This document shows positions 42,746 through 51,898 of a stretch of DNA of 64,000 bases, in pieces. Origin of the DNA: Fructobacillus evanidus (GTDB lineage: Bacteria; Bacillota; Bacilli; Lactobacillales; Lactobacillaceae). Each line of letters starts with the position of its first letter. Positions within the stretch are counted from its first letter, which is position 1. Made by a program: the position numbers and the translations under genes. The notes below the pieces were generated by a model. It searched no databases. It saw only the letters and a program-made list of their open reading frames with translations, and was not told the DNA's origin. The stretch covers positions 1-64,000 of the forward strand of contig NZ_CAUZLM010000005.1 of NCBI RefSeq assembly GCF_963580165.1. Reading direction: 5' to 3'.

Positions 42746-44032
42746 TTAAGGCATCAAGTTGATTAAATCAACACCCTCGATTTTTAAATCAACGCCCAGC
42801 GAAGCTAATTTATCAGCTAAGCGGTCGTATCCTCGCAGGATGTGTGTAGCATTTTCAATCACGGTTTGGCCGTCGGCCATAATGCCGGCAATCACCAAAG
42901 CTGCTCCTGCGCGAATCTCGGCTGCTTCCACAGTCGCTCCAACCAAACGCTCGGAATGGTTGACCTTGATTTCACCTGGGTTCAATGACGATAACTCCGC
43001 CCCCATCCGTCGCAATTCAGCAATATGCTTATTCCGCTTTGGATAAATGGTTTCAACAATCGTACTTTCACCACTAGCTAAAAACAAAAGTGGTGTGATT
43101 GGTTGCTGTAAATCAGTCGCAAAACCAGGGTATGGCATCGTCTTGATTGAAACAGGCTTCAAATCATGGCTTGGCCCGATATAAACGGAGTCTTCACCGA
43201 TTTGCATGTCGACGCCCATTTCCAACAACTTTGAAGTATAGGACTCCAAATGTTCCGGAATAACGTTTTTAATCGTCACTCCGTCACCAAAGGCAGCGGC
43301 CATGGACATGTATGTGCCAGCCTCAATCCGGTCAGGAATAATCGTGTGGGTATTGCGTGCTTCCAAACGATCGACACCTGTAATGCGAATCGTATCGGTT
43401 CCAGCACCGCGGATATTGGCGCCCATGTTGTTCAAGAAGGTCGCAATATCGATGATTTCTGGTTCCTTGGCGACGTTTTCAATAATGGTTTGTCCCTTAG
43501 CCTTTACCGCAGCTAAAATAATATTAACTGTCGCACCAACTGAAACCGTGTCCAAGGTCACTCGTGCCCCAGTTAAACCATGCGCAGTCGCATCAAGGGT
43601 AATGAGGTCACCGACTTCAGTCACCGTTGCACCAAGAGCTTCAAAGCCCTTGATGTGCTGGTCAATTGGTCGTGATCCAAGGTTATCACCACCAGGGAAG
43701 GTCACCGTTGCTCGACCAAAACGACCAAGCAATGCCCCCATAAAGTAATAAGAGGCACGCAATGATTTAATGGCCGTTGAAGGCAATTCGGATTCCGTAA
43801 TCGTGGTTGGATCAATCGAAAGATCACCATTTTCGAAATTAGAACGAACGTTCATCGCAGCGAGAATATACTGTAAGTTTTTAACATCTAAAATTTGTGG
43901 AACATTGTCAAAGTTGACTGGCGTGTCGGCCAGAATTGCGGCTGGAATTAATGCAACCGTCGAGTTCTTGGCTCCGCCAATGGTCACCGCACCTGAAATC
44001 TTGTGGCCACCGTTAATAATAATTTTTGCCAT
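42746..44032 (-). CDS. murA: UDP-GlcNAc 1-carboxyvinyltransferase (MurA) with Asp at the fosfomycin site
   Basis: The 428-residue enzyme makes the first committed wall precursor from UDP-GlcNAc and PEP. It shows GGAKNSTVALIPA (Lys-Asn), SLRASYYFMGALLGRFG, GSRPIDQHIKGFEALGA, PYPGFATDLQQPI (catalytic Asp) and AEIRAGAALVIAG. In E. coli the loop before the Arg-Pro is PGGCTIGARP with Cys115; here it is PGGDNLGSRP, so Cys is replaced by Asp. This change is known to keep activity and give fosfomycin resistance in Mycobacterium and Chlamydia. ATG 44032 has AGGATAG upstream. A strong promoter lies at 44067-44095. Confidence 0.94.
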   Translation of the reverse strand: MAKIIINGGHKISGAVTIGGAKNSTVALIPAAILADTPVNFDNVPQILDVKNLQYILAAMNVRSNFENGDLSIDPTTITESELPSTAIKSLRASYYFMGALLGRFGRATVTFPGGDNLGSRPIDQHIKGFEALGATVTEVGDLITLDATAHGLTGARVTLDTVSVGATVNIILAAVKAKGQTIIENVAKEPEIIDIATFLNNMGANIRGAGTDTIRITGVDRLEARNTHTIIPDRIEAGTYMSMAAAFGDGVTIKNVIPEHLESYTSKLLEMGVDMQIGEDSVYIGPSHDLKPVSIKTMPYPGFATDLQQPITPLLFLASGESTIVETIYPKRNKHIAELRRMGAELSSLNPGEIKVNHSERLVGATVEAAEIRAGAALVIAGIMADGQTVIENATHILRGYDRLADKLASLGVDLKIEGVDLINLMP

Positions 44033-44066
44033 AAGGGCTATCCTACTTGCTTGTGGTTTTACCCTA

Positions 44067-44095
44067 ATTATATCGTTTTTGTTACAACAAGACAA
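44067..44095 (-). promoter_or_regulatory. Promoter of murA
   Basis: Minus strand: TTGTCT (44090-44095), 17 nt, TATAAT (44067-44072). It overlaps the region just past the pheT stop. Confidence 0.55.
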
Positions 44096-44101
44096 TCAAA
44101 A

Positions 44102-46558
44102 TCAGCGGATTTCCGCACCTAATTCTGCCGTCAAAGTTGCCGTCATCTTTTCAAAGGCATCCGTGACAACTGATTCAACTAAGGTGTCGGTCTTATCTTG
44201 ATAAGTCAACTGATAAGCCAATGACTTCTTACCAGCTGGTAATCCCTGACCCGTGTACAAGTCAAAGAAAGTCACGTTTTGAAGGTAGTACCCACCATTT
44301 TCTTTAATCACATCAAAGACCTGTTGTTGGTCGATACTGTCATCAACTAAGACGGCCAAATCACGACTGATTTGTGGGTACTTTGAAACCGGTTGATAAG
44401 CAACTGGTGCCTGTGAATGCTCAATGACCACTTCCAGGTCAATTTCAAAGGCAAAGACTGCGGGCAACTTGGCATTCGCCAAAACTGCTGGATGAATTTG
44501 GCCAACAAAACCAAGGTAAGTGGAGCCAAGATAGACATCCGCCGTCTGTCCCGGGTGCATGGCTTCGTGTTGTCCACTTTGCTCAAAGCGCACTGCATTT
44601 GAATCAAGGCCAATCGTCTGCAAATATGCCTCTAAACGGCCCTTGATATCGTAGAAATCAGCAACTTCATCTTTTTCACCCGTTTGCCAGCTTGATTCAG
44701 CCACATTCCCGACCAAGACACCGGCTAGGTGTTCGCGCTCTTCCGGCTGAACATTTTCGCCCTGGGCCAAGAAAATTCGTCCTTGCTCATATAAAGCAAT
44801 GTCCTTAACGGACCGGGCAACGTTATAGGCCACATCATCCAACAGACCGGACAAAAGGTTTTGTCGAATCGTCGTCCGATCTGATGACATTGGGTAATCC
44901 AAGACCACCACATCACGATTCTGGTCCAAATTGAAGGCCGTTGCCTTTTCAGGAGTTGTCAGGGCATAGGAAATGGCCTGGTCAAAGCCGAGACTTTCCA
45001 TAATTTCTCGACTAGCGCGAATTTTCTTTTGCCGTGGTGTCAAATCACCCGGCGTGCTCTGTCCTTCAACCAAGGCCGTTGGCAGGTTGTCATAACCATA
45101 CAGACGGCCAACCTCTTCGATCAAATCGGCTGGAATATTCAAATCAGTTCGGCGACCCGGAATAGTCACTAAGTATTGCCCATCGTTTTCATCGATTGGC
45201 AAAGCCAAACGAGTGAAGATAGCAGAAATCGTCGCCACTGACAAATCCGTTCCCAAAATTTGATTGATACGGTCACGACTGATAGCAATCGTCTCTGGTG
45301 CCCGGTAAGCAAAGCCAAACTTGCTCAAACCAACAACAATCTTCCCCTTAGTCAGCATGGCCATCTCGGCAGCCACTTGATCAAGGACTTCAAGGGTTTG
45401 ATCCAAGTCAATTCCCCGTTCAAAACGGAAAGAGGACTCTGACCGTAACGTATGGCGGCGAGCACTTTGCCGCAAGAGGCTTGGGTTAAACTGACCAGCC
45501 TCAACAACCACCTTGGTCGTATCAGCCGTCACAGCAACCGCTGGGTTCGTGGCAATTCCTGCCAAAGACAAAATTTGATCACCGGCTGCAACCACAATAT
45601 CTTGGTCAGCACGGAGAGCCATTGCCTCTTCTTCACCCTGAGGCAAAGTTTCGCCTTCTTTTGCCAAACGAACTTCCAGTTGCATCGTGGCTAATTTATC
45701 CAAATCATAGACGTACAAAGGTTGCCCCGTCAGTAAGAGCCAATAGTTGGCCAAATCAGCAATCTTGTTTTCTGGCTTGAAACCGGCATTCCACAGGCGG
45801 CTTTGCAACCAAAGAGGTGATGGGTCGTTTTTAACTTGACCCAAGACACGGACTGCATACCCCGTTGCCAAATCAGCGTTTCCGGTAACCGTCACCACCG
45901 CATTCGACTCGGATTGATCACTCAAAACCGTTGTCTGTGGCAGCATCACCTTCTGGTCAGTCATGGCAGCCAATTCATAGGCCATCCCCCGCATTGACAA
46001 CAGGTCAGCCCGGTTCGGGGTCAAATCAGTATCAATCATCGGATCCTTAAGACCCAAGACTGCGAGTGCATCATCCCCTGGCTGAGCACCATCTTCTTCT
46101 GTGAAGACGTGAATGCCTTCCTCAAAGTCCTGTGGTGCCACAGCATCAGCTAAGCCGATTTCTTGCAGGGCAACCAGCATTCCATAAGAGGTTTCCCCAC
46201 GAAGTTGGGCCTCCTTGATGGTCACCAAGTCACCGCTTTCACGGTCGATAATCTGAGCCCCAACACGGGCCAAGACCACTAACTGCCCTTCAGCCACGTT
46301 TGGTGCACCGGTCACAACCTGGATTGTCTCTTGACCATCAAAAACCTGCGTGATCACCATGTGATCAGAATCTGGATGGGGCACAACCGAATCGACTCGG
46401 ACAACCACGAGACCTGACTGCTTGGCAGCAGCCGTTCCAACGGATTCCAGTTCCACACTGGTCAATTCAATTTGCTGTGCCAAATCCAAGACAGCCTGCT
46501 CGCTCAAATCAAGCCCTGGCTGTAAGTATTCGTTTAACCATTTTAAGTTGGTCTTCAT
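44102..46558 (-). CDS. pheT: Phenylalanyl-tRNA synthetase beta subunit
   Basis: An 818-residue subunit with the tRNA-binding (EMAP-like) domain (VVRVDSVVPHPDSDHMVITQVFDG), B3/B4 editing domains, the B5 domain with PGRRTDLNIPADLIEEVGRLYGYDNLP, the catalytic-like core, and the C-terminal FDX-ACB domain (PVSKYPQISRDLAVLVDDSI). With PheS it forms the alpha2-beta2 enzyme. It follows pheS by 2 nt. Confidence 0.96.
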   Translation of the reverse strand: MKTNLKWLNEYLQPGLDLSEQAVLDLAQQIELTSVELESVGTAAAKQSGLVVVRVDSVVPHPDSDHMVITQVFDGQETIQVVTGAPNVAEGQLVVLARVGAQIIDRESGDLVTIKEAQLRGETSYGMLVALQEIGLADAVAPQDFEEGIHVFTEEDGAQPGDDALAVLGLKDPMIDTDLTPNRADLLSMRGMAYELAAMTDQKVMLPQTTVLSDQSESNAVVTVTGNADLATGYAVRVLGQVKNDPSPLWLQSRLWNAGFKPENKIADLANYWLLLTGQPLYVYDLDKLATMQLEVRLAKEGETLPQGEEEAMALRADQDIVVAAGDQILSLAGIATNPAVAVTADTTKVVVEAGQFNPSLLRQSARRHTLRSESSFRFERGIDLDQTLEVLDQVAAEMAMLTKGKIVVGLSKFGFAYRAPETIAISRDRINQILGTDLSVATISAIFTRLALPIDENDGQYLVTIPGRRTDLNIPADLIEEVGRLYGYDNLPTALVEGQSTPGDLTPRQKKIRASREIMESLGFDQAISYALTTPEKATAFNLDQNRDVVVLDYPMSSDRTTIRQNLLSGLLDDVAYNVARSVKDIALYEQGRIFLAQGENVQPEEREHLAGVLVGNVAESSWQTGEKDEVADFYDIKGRLEAYLQTIGLDSNAVRFEQSGQHEAMHPGQTADVYLGSTYLGFVGQIHPAVLANAKLPAVFAFEIDLEVVIEHSQAPVAYQPVSKYPQISRDLAVLVDDSIDQQQVFDVIKENGGYYLQNVTFFDLYTGQGLPAGKKSLAYQLTYQDKTDTLVESVVTDAFEKMTATLTAELGAEIR

Positions 46559-46560
46559 GA

Positions 46561-47610
46561 TTAGTTCCCCCGCTTATTAAATTGATCCAAGAACCGGACA
46601 TCGTTTAAGTAGAATTGACGAATATCTTCCACGCCATACTTCAGCATGGCAAAACGGTCAGGACCCAAGCCAAAGGCAAAGGCCGAGTATTCTTCTGGAT
46701 CAACGCCATCCATCTTCAAGACGTTCGGATGGGTCATCCCCGCTCCCAAAACTTCAATCCAACGGATATCTTCTGGCTTGGTGTCTTCCGTCACTTCGTT
46801 CCAAGAAACGTCAACTTCGACAGAAGGTTCCGTAAAGGGGAAGTAAGATGGACGCAGGCGAATTTGGTGCTTTTCACCGAAAAGCTCCTGCATAATCGAC
46901 AACAACGTTCCCTTTAAATCAGCCATGGTAATGTTCTTACCAACGACCAAACCTTCCACTTGGTGGAATTGGTGTGAGTGCGTGGCATCGTCGGTATCCC
47001 GCCGGTAAACCTTCCCTGGTGCAATCATCTTCAATGGCCCCTTAGAAAAATCATGCTTTTCCAAAGCGCGTGATTGAACTGGTGATGTCTGCGTTCGCAG
47101 CAAAATTTCTGGCGTCACATAGAAAGTATCCTGCATATCACGGGCTGGATGATCCTTTGGCAGGTTTTCCCGTTCAAAGTTGTATTCATCCGTTTCCACT
47201 TCGGGTGAATCGATTGGGTCATCAATCACTTGATAGCCCAATCCCAAAAAATGGCTTTCGATTTCATCCATGATTTGTTGCAATACATGACGGTTACCTA
47301 ACTTGGGCTTTGTTCCCGGCAAGGTTACATCAAGCGTTTCCGCCTGCAATTTGGCATCCATGGCCGCCTTTTCTTGAACGGCTTTCATGGCTGCTAAGCT
47401 ATCTTGGATTTGTTGGCGGACCTGATTGCCCACCTGACCGACAGCCTTCTTTTCATCGATTGAAAGGTCCTTCATCGACTTCAAAACCGTCGTGATTTTC
47501 CCCTTCTTACCGAGGTAAGCCACCCGGACTTGTTCCAAGTCGGCTCCCTTTGCTGCCAAATCAGCCTCAGCTTGCTTGGCGATTGCCTGTAATTCATCAA
47601 TTAATGTCAT
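46561..47610 (-). CDS. pheS: Phenylalanyl-tRNA synthetase alpha subunit
   Basis: The 349-residue catalytic subunit starts with a coiled coil that holds tRNA. It then shows class II motifs: LLRTQTSPVQSRALEK, KVYRRDTDDATHSHQFHQVEGLVV (motif 2), and GAGMTHPNVLKMDGVDP with FAFGLGPDRFAMLKYG (motif 3). GAGGAAG lies close before ATG. Expression is governed by the T-box leader upstream. Confidence 0.97.
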   Translation of the reverse strand: MTLIDELQAIAKQAEADLAAKGADLEQVRVAYLGKKGKITTVLKSMKDLSIDEKKAVGQVGNQVRQQIQDSLAAMKAVQEKAAMDAKLQAETLDVTLPGTKPKLGNRHVLQQIMDEIESHFLGLGYQVIDDPIDSPEVETDEYNFERENLPKDHPARDMQDTFYVTPEILLRTQTSPVQSRALEKHDFSKGPLKMIAPGKVYRRDTDDATHSHQFHQVEGLVVGKNITMADLKGTLLSIMQELFGEKHQIRLRPSYFPFTEPSVEVDVSWNEVTEDTKPEDIRWIEVLGAGMTHPNVLKMDGVDPEEYSAFAFGLGPDRFAMLKYGVEDIRQFYLNDVRFLDQFNKRGN

Positions 47611-47632
47611 TCATCTTCCTCTTTTTCCCAAT

Positions 47633-47857
47633 AAAAAAGTCCCCTATGTTGTTCACACAACATAAGGGACGTAAGAGAACTTCCGCGGTACCACCCAGTT
47701 TCTGACCAAAAGGCCAGCACTCTTGGCCGGTATCGGTGGCTTACCGTTGACTGTTAGGCCAAAGTCTCCAGACTGAAATTCGAGGCACCAGCAGACGGTC
47801 TTACACTAGACACCGTTCGCTTTGCTACTGGCTGACCCCTACTAGGTCCTTCATCGT
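47633..47857 (-). promoter_or_regulatory. T-box riboswitch of pheST
   Basis: The leader has the T-box core GGGTGGTACCGCG (47684-47696 on the minus strand) and a terminator stem with GTCCCTTATGTTG paired to CAACATAGGGGAC and six T (47633-47670). A probable Phe specifier TTC lies in the GAATTTCAGTC internal loop near 47775. It would sense uncharged tRNA-Phe and let transcription continue. The -10 is TATACT at 47864-47869. Confidence 0.92.
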
Positions 47858-47863
47858 ACCTCT

Positions 47864-47869
47864 AGTATA
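47864..47869 (-). promoter_or_regulatory. -10 of the pheST T-box transcript
   Basis: TATACT on the minus strand; the -35 is not clear. Confidence 0.45.
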
Positions 47870-47934
47870 ACAAAAATCAGGAAAACCGCCTAGCCTGTTT
47901 TTTTGGCTCGACGTTTTTAAAAAATCCTATTAGT

Positions 47935-48867
47935 CTAATCGTTAACTTGGTCTTCAGCAGGCTTGCCCTCGAAAACTGCTAAGACATTCTTAGCAGCCGT
48001 CTTAGCGACTTCAAAGTCTGCTTCCTTTGAGTGCGCTGCCACGTGTGGCAAGACAAAGGCATTTGGTAGGGACAACAATTCGTTGTCCGGACTAATTGGC
48101 TCTTGGTCGACCACATCCAATCCTGCAGCAGCAATCTTACCAGACTTCAAACTAGCAATCATAGCGGTCTCATCAATCACTGGGCCACGACCAACGTTGA
48201 CCACCACCGTGCTTGACTTCATTCTGTCAAAGGCCTTTTGGTCAATCAAACCTGTCGTGCTTGGTGTTGCTGGCAAGGCCGAAACAACAAAATCAGCCTG
48301 TTGGAAGATTTCATCAAGGTCAGCCATCCGACCATTGGGTACATCGTGGTCATGACGCGCATAGGCCAAAACGTGAACCCCAAAGCCAGTCAATAATTTG
48401 GCAATTTCTTGTCCAATATGACCAAAACCAAGAATTCCAACAATCTTGCCAGAAACTTGCTGGCCACTCTTGCCGACCATATAGTCGGCTAGCTTCTTAT
48501 CCGTAATGCTGTCGTGGCTGGCTTCAAACAGACGGCCGGCCATCAGCATCAACGTAATCGCTGTTTCCGCGACTGCACCGGCATTCGCACCTGGTGTGTT
48601 CGTGACGGCAATTCCACGTTGACTAGCAGCCTGCAAGTCAACGTTGTCATAGCCAACACCATGACGAGCGATAACCTTCAAATTTGGGAAGCGGTCCATG
48701 ACTGCTCCGTCAACTGGATACATCATCAAGATGATACCAATAACCTCATCATCACTGGCAAAATCCTCTGATGTTGCCTGTGGGTTTGAAACGATTTCCA
48801 ACCCTGCTCGCTTCAATGGAGCAAGAGCGTTTTCATCAATCCCATCAAATACTAAAACTTTCGCCAT
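47935..48867 (-). CDS. D-isomer specific 2-hydroxyacid dehydrogenase
   Basis: A 310-residue NAD(P) enzyme of the SerA/LdhD superfamily: ARHGVGYDNVDL, VGILGFGHIGQEIAKLLTGFGVHVLAY, the catalytic Arg in VNVGRGPVIDETA, Glu in VVDQEPIS and His in LPHVAAHSKEA. It lacks an ACT domain, so it is less likely to be the regulated serine-pathway enzyme; glyoxylate, 2-ketoacid or phosphoglycerate may be its substrate. It follows pepF by 19 nt. The ATG has AAGGGAG about 11 nt upstream. Confidence 0.85.
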   Translation of the reverse strand: MAKVLVFDGIDENALAPLKRAGLEIVSNPQATSEDFASDDEVIGIILMMYPVDGAVMDRFPNLKVIARHGVGYDNVDLQAASQRGIAVTNTPGANAGAVAETAITLMLMAGRLFEASHDSITDKKLADYMVGKSGQQVSGKIVGILGFGHIGQEIAKLLTGFGVHVLAYARHDHDVPNGRMADLDEIFQQADFVVSALPATPSTTGLIDQKAFDRMKSSTVVVNVGRGPVIDETAMIASLKSGKIAAAGLDVVDQEPISPDNELLSLPNAFVLPHVAAHSKEADFEVAKTAAKNVLAVFEGKPAEDQVND

Positions 48868-48886
48868 AATTATCGAAACTCCCTTC

Positions 48887-50680
48887 TTACTTTGCCTGAC
48901 CAAGTAGTGCTTCAAGCTGATTTAACCGGTCTTCAAAGACGGCAAAGGCTTGATCTAAGTATGCGCCTTCTGTCATATTAACACCAGCCTTGGCAATCAC
49001 TTCTAATGGACTAGCCGAGTTGCCGGCCTTCAAATAGTCCTTATAGCGTTCCGCTTCACCCTTTTCCAAAATGTTTTGGGCCAGTGTTGTGGCGGCCGCT
49101 TCACCAGTAGCGTACTGGTAAACATAGAAATTGTAGTAGAAGTGTGGAATTCGTGACCATTCGTAAGCAATTTCTGGGTCCTTGGTCAAATCAGGACCAT
49201 AGAACTTTGAATCGAGCTCGCCATAGTAGTCGGCCATCGCTTCAGCTGTCAATGGCTGACCAGCAGCGTCTTGGTCATGAATCCAAGCTTCAAAGTCGGC
49301 AAATTCCGTCTGACGAAAGACCGTACCCTTAAAGCCGTCTAAGTATTGGTTCAAAACGTAAGCTTGAACCTTAGGATTATCATAGATCTTCAAAAGGTAG
49401 TCCGTCAAGAGAGCTTCATTGGTTGTTGAAGCAATTTCGGCCAAAAAGATTGGATAATCACCATAGTGGTAGGGCTGGTTGTGGCGAGTTAAATAAGAAT
49501 GAACAGTGTGACCCATTTCATGGACCAAGGTATAGACGTTATCAAACGTATCCTGCCAGTTCAGCAAGATATAAGGGTTGGTATCATATGCCCCACCAGA
49601 ATAAGCCCCTGACCGCTTACCTTTGTTTTCAACGACGTCAATCCAGCGCTCAGCAAAGGCCTTCTTAACAACGTCCAAGTAGTCTTCGCCAAGTGGTGCT
49701 AAGGCCTTTAAGGCGATTGCTTTGGCATCCTCATAGGTAACAGGCAAGTCCACATCGTCCGTCAAAGAAACATACAAATCGTATGAGTGAACTTCTTCCA
49801 AGCCCAAGACTTCCTTACGCAAGGAAACATAGCGATGCAAGAGTGGCAAGTTCTTTTCAACACGGTCCGTCAAGGTATCATAAACGGCCGTTGGAATCTG
49901 ATTTGACAGTACGGCTGCTTCCTTAGCAGATTGATAATGGCGCGTTTTCGCCAAGAAATTATGCTTCTTAACTGTTGAAGATAGAGTTGAAGCAAAGGTA
50001 TTCTTCAATGCCATATAAGCGTCGTAGAGGGTCGTAAAGGCCTGTTGACGCGTTGGCTGGTTCTTAGACCGCAGCATCACACCATAGAGACCGTTCGTCA
50101 ATTCTTCGACTTCACCATTTTCCGTGACAACGTCACCAAAGTCCATATCGGCGTTGTCGAGGGCTGAGAAAGTTTGTTCAGCCGATGACAAAACGGTTGA
50201 AGCCCCCGCTAACAAAGCCTCCTGGTCGGCAGGTAGTGTGTGGGCCTTTTCTGAAAGTAAGACATCAAAGAAATGACGGTAAGGCACCAGCGCTTGGTCG
50301 TCGAGATAAGTGGCCAAAGTCTTTTCATCAATCGCCAAAACTTCTGGTTGAAAGAAGGCGGTTGCTTGGCTCACAGCAGCTAACAAATCTTGAGCCTGCG
50401 CATAAACACCGGCATAGTGATTGTTGGCCGTATCCTCATCATATTTTTGATTGGCATAAACGTAAATCTTTTCAAATGACCGTTCGATTTGGAGATCCGT
50501 TTCCAAACCGGCCAACAGGGTCTGGGCAGAATCGCCAAGGTGACCGACATATTGGTCTAAGTCAGCCAGGCTAGCCTTCAAAGCGGCAACCGCTTCTTCA
50601 AAGGCCTGGTCATCTGCAAAGACCGTGGTTAAATCCCAAGTCAGTTCCGTTGGCACTTCTTGTCGTGTGATTTGTCCCAT
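48887..50680 (-). CDS. pepF: Oligoendopeptidase F
   Basis: The 597-residue cytoplasmic zinc peptidase (M3B) has the zinc motif HEMGHTVHSYLT (HExxH), followed by the third ligand Glu in FLAEIASTTNEALL. It cuts peptides of about 7-17 residues. ATG 50680 gives the usual length but has no good ribosome site; the TTG at 50695 is another in-frame possibility. It lies 76 nt after coiA, the same order as in streptococci and lactobacilli. Confidence 0.93.
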   Translation of the reverse strand: MGQITRQEVPTELTWDLTTVFADDQAFEEAVAALKASLADLDQYVGHLGDSAQTLLAGLETDLQIERSFEKIYVYANQKYDEDTANNHYAGVYAQAQDLLAAVSQATAFFQPEVLAIDEKTLATYLDDQALVPYRHFFDVLLSEKAHTLPADQEALLAGASTVLSSAEQTFSALDNADMDFGDVVTENGEVEELTNGLYGVMLRSKNQPTRQQAFTTLYDAYMALKNTFASTLSSTVKKHNFLAKTRHYQSAKEAAVLSNQIPTAVYDTLTDRVEKNLPLLHRYVSLRKEVLGLEEVHSYDLYVSLTDDVDLPVTYEDAKAIALKALAPLGEDYLDVVKKAFAERWIDVVENKGKRSGAYSGGAYDTNPYILLNWQDTFDNVYTLVHEMGHTVHSYLTRHNQPYHYGDYPIFLAEIASTTNEALLTDYLLKIYDNPKVQAYVLNQYLDGFKGTVFRQTEFADFEAWIHDQDAAGQPLTAEAMADYYGELDSKFYGPDLTKDPEIAYEWSRIPHFYYNFYVYQYATGEAAATTLAQNILEKGEAERYKDYLKAGNSASPLEVIAKAGVNMTEGAYLDQAFAVFEDRLNQLEALLGQAK

Positions 50681-50756
50681 GTAGTTGTTGCCCAAGGCAT
50701 TGGCTTGCTTCAGGCCCCCCTTTTTCTGATATTTTACTCATTTTAACATAGCAATC

Positions 50757-51845
50757 TTAATCTGCGACAAATTGCAGGAGCTTTATCACTAGAATTTTGT
50801 TGTCCTGTAAGCAGATAACCCCACTTACTGCCAAATCAGTATAAGTCGCTTTCACGATTTTTTCTGGTTCCTGAAAACTGGGGTAAAAATACTGCCTTAA
50901 CCGGGCACTCAGGCTCTTCTCAAAGATCCAATGATTAAGCCCAACTTTTTCTAATAATAAGACAAGAACTAAACGGAAATACCAATTTGGCACTGCTAGG
51001 CCAAAAACTTGCCCCAATAAGCACCAGTCCGGAATCTGGTCGAGCCGCTGCCCTCGTTCATAAAGATAGTTAATCATGTCAATGTTGACCCGACCCTGAA
51101 CCATCAGCAAGGTCAGCTTTGTTCGCTGGTAGAGTAAGTGCTGAGCCAGGTTACTGGTCGGATTGACCAACTTTGTCTGATAAAGGACTGGTTGGCTAGC
51201 TGACCGCATTCCTAGAGGCTTGTCGTGATCATCCTCAGCACCATTAGCTAAGCTAGATAAAATCGCCGGAAAACCAATCTGATTTTGGTAATGTAACTTG
51301 TGAAAGTCCGTCTTAGAAAAATTAAAGCGGGTATCAAAGCGTTTCTGCTTGGGTACATAAAAAAATAGTCGGCCGCAGTAGAGAAACCGACAGATGAGCT
51401 CGCCTGATAAACGCCGCTGATAGTAAGCCGGCCCCAAAACCCACAGCACCTCTAATCCAAGACTTTTCAGTCCCTGATTACGCTCCTGCAGCCGTTTTCG
51501 ACCAATTGGTGAGCATTGGTATTCAATTGCCAAATCAGGACCCTGTGGTCGTTTAACCAACAAATCAGGACGCTGACTAATTTGACCTAAAACGGGTTCC
51601 ACTACTACCTGATAATCTTTTGCAAAAGACCGATAGAGTGCCATCTTACCCAAAAGATGATCGATTGTTTCACCTTCTGTAAAAGAATGGCAGCTCGCCT
51701 GCACCTGGTGGGCAAAGTGGGCTACATTTTGTTGACCGTGTCGAAGGACGACTGACTCTTTGCAGGCTGGACACCGGTAACTTTCCTCTCGGTTAGCCAA
51801 ATTGGCAAAGCAGTATTGGTTGGATGAATTAATTGCAAGTAACAT
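50757..51845 (-). CDS. coiA: Competence protein CoiA
   Basis: A 362-residue protein with the CoiA pattern: a zinc-finger-like YRCPACKESVVLRHGQ, VAHFAHQ, then the nuclease-like region RPDLLVKRPQGPDLAIEYQCSPIGRKRLQERNQG. CoiA promotes recombination of DNA taken up during competence. The only visible ribosome site (GAGAGG) is in the 3' arm of the terminator that ends the ABC gene, and the ATG directly follows its T run. No com-box is visible. Confidence 0.88.
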   Translation of the reverse strand: MLLAINSSNQYCFANLANREESYRCPACKESVVLRHGQQNVAHFAHQVQASCHSFTEGETIDHLLGKMALYRSFAKDYQVVVEPVLGQISQRPDLLVKRPQGPDLAIEYQCSPIGRKRLQERNQGLKSLGLEVLWVLGPAYYQRRLSGELICRFLYCGRLFFYVPKQKRFDTRFNFSKTDFHKLHYQNQIGFPAILSSLANGAEDDHDKPLGMRSASQPVLYQTKLVNPTSNLAQHLLYQRTKLTLLMVQGRVNIDMINYLYERGQRLDQIPDWCLLGQVFGLAVPNWYFRLVLVLLLEKVGLNHWIFEKSLSARLRQYFYPSFQEPEKIVKATYTDLAVSGVICLQDNKILVIKLLQFVAD

Positions 51846-51847
51846 AA

Positions 51848-51884
51848 AAAGGGCCTCTCAGTCAGTTAGACGAGAGAACCCTTT
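51848..51884 (-). terminator. Terminator whose 3' arm holds the coiA ribosome site
   Basis: Minus strand: AAAGGG-TT-CTCTC pairs with GAGAG-G-CCCTTT and is followed by five T and then ATG. It ends the glutamine-transporter transcript 15 nt after the stop codon and overlaps the coiA leader completely. Confidence 0.75.
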
Positions 51885-51898
51885 AAAATCATTTTTAA

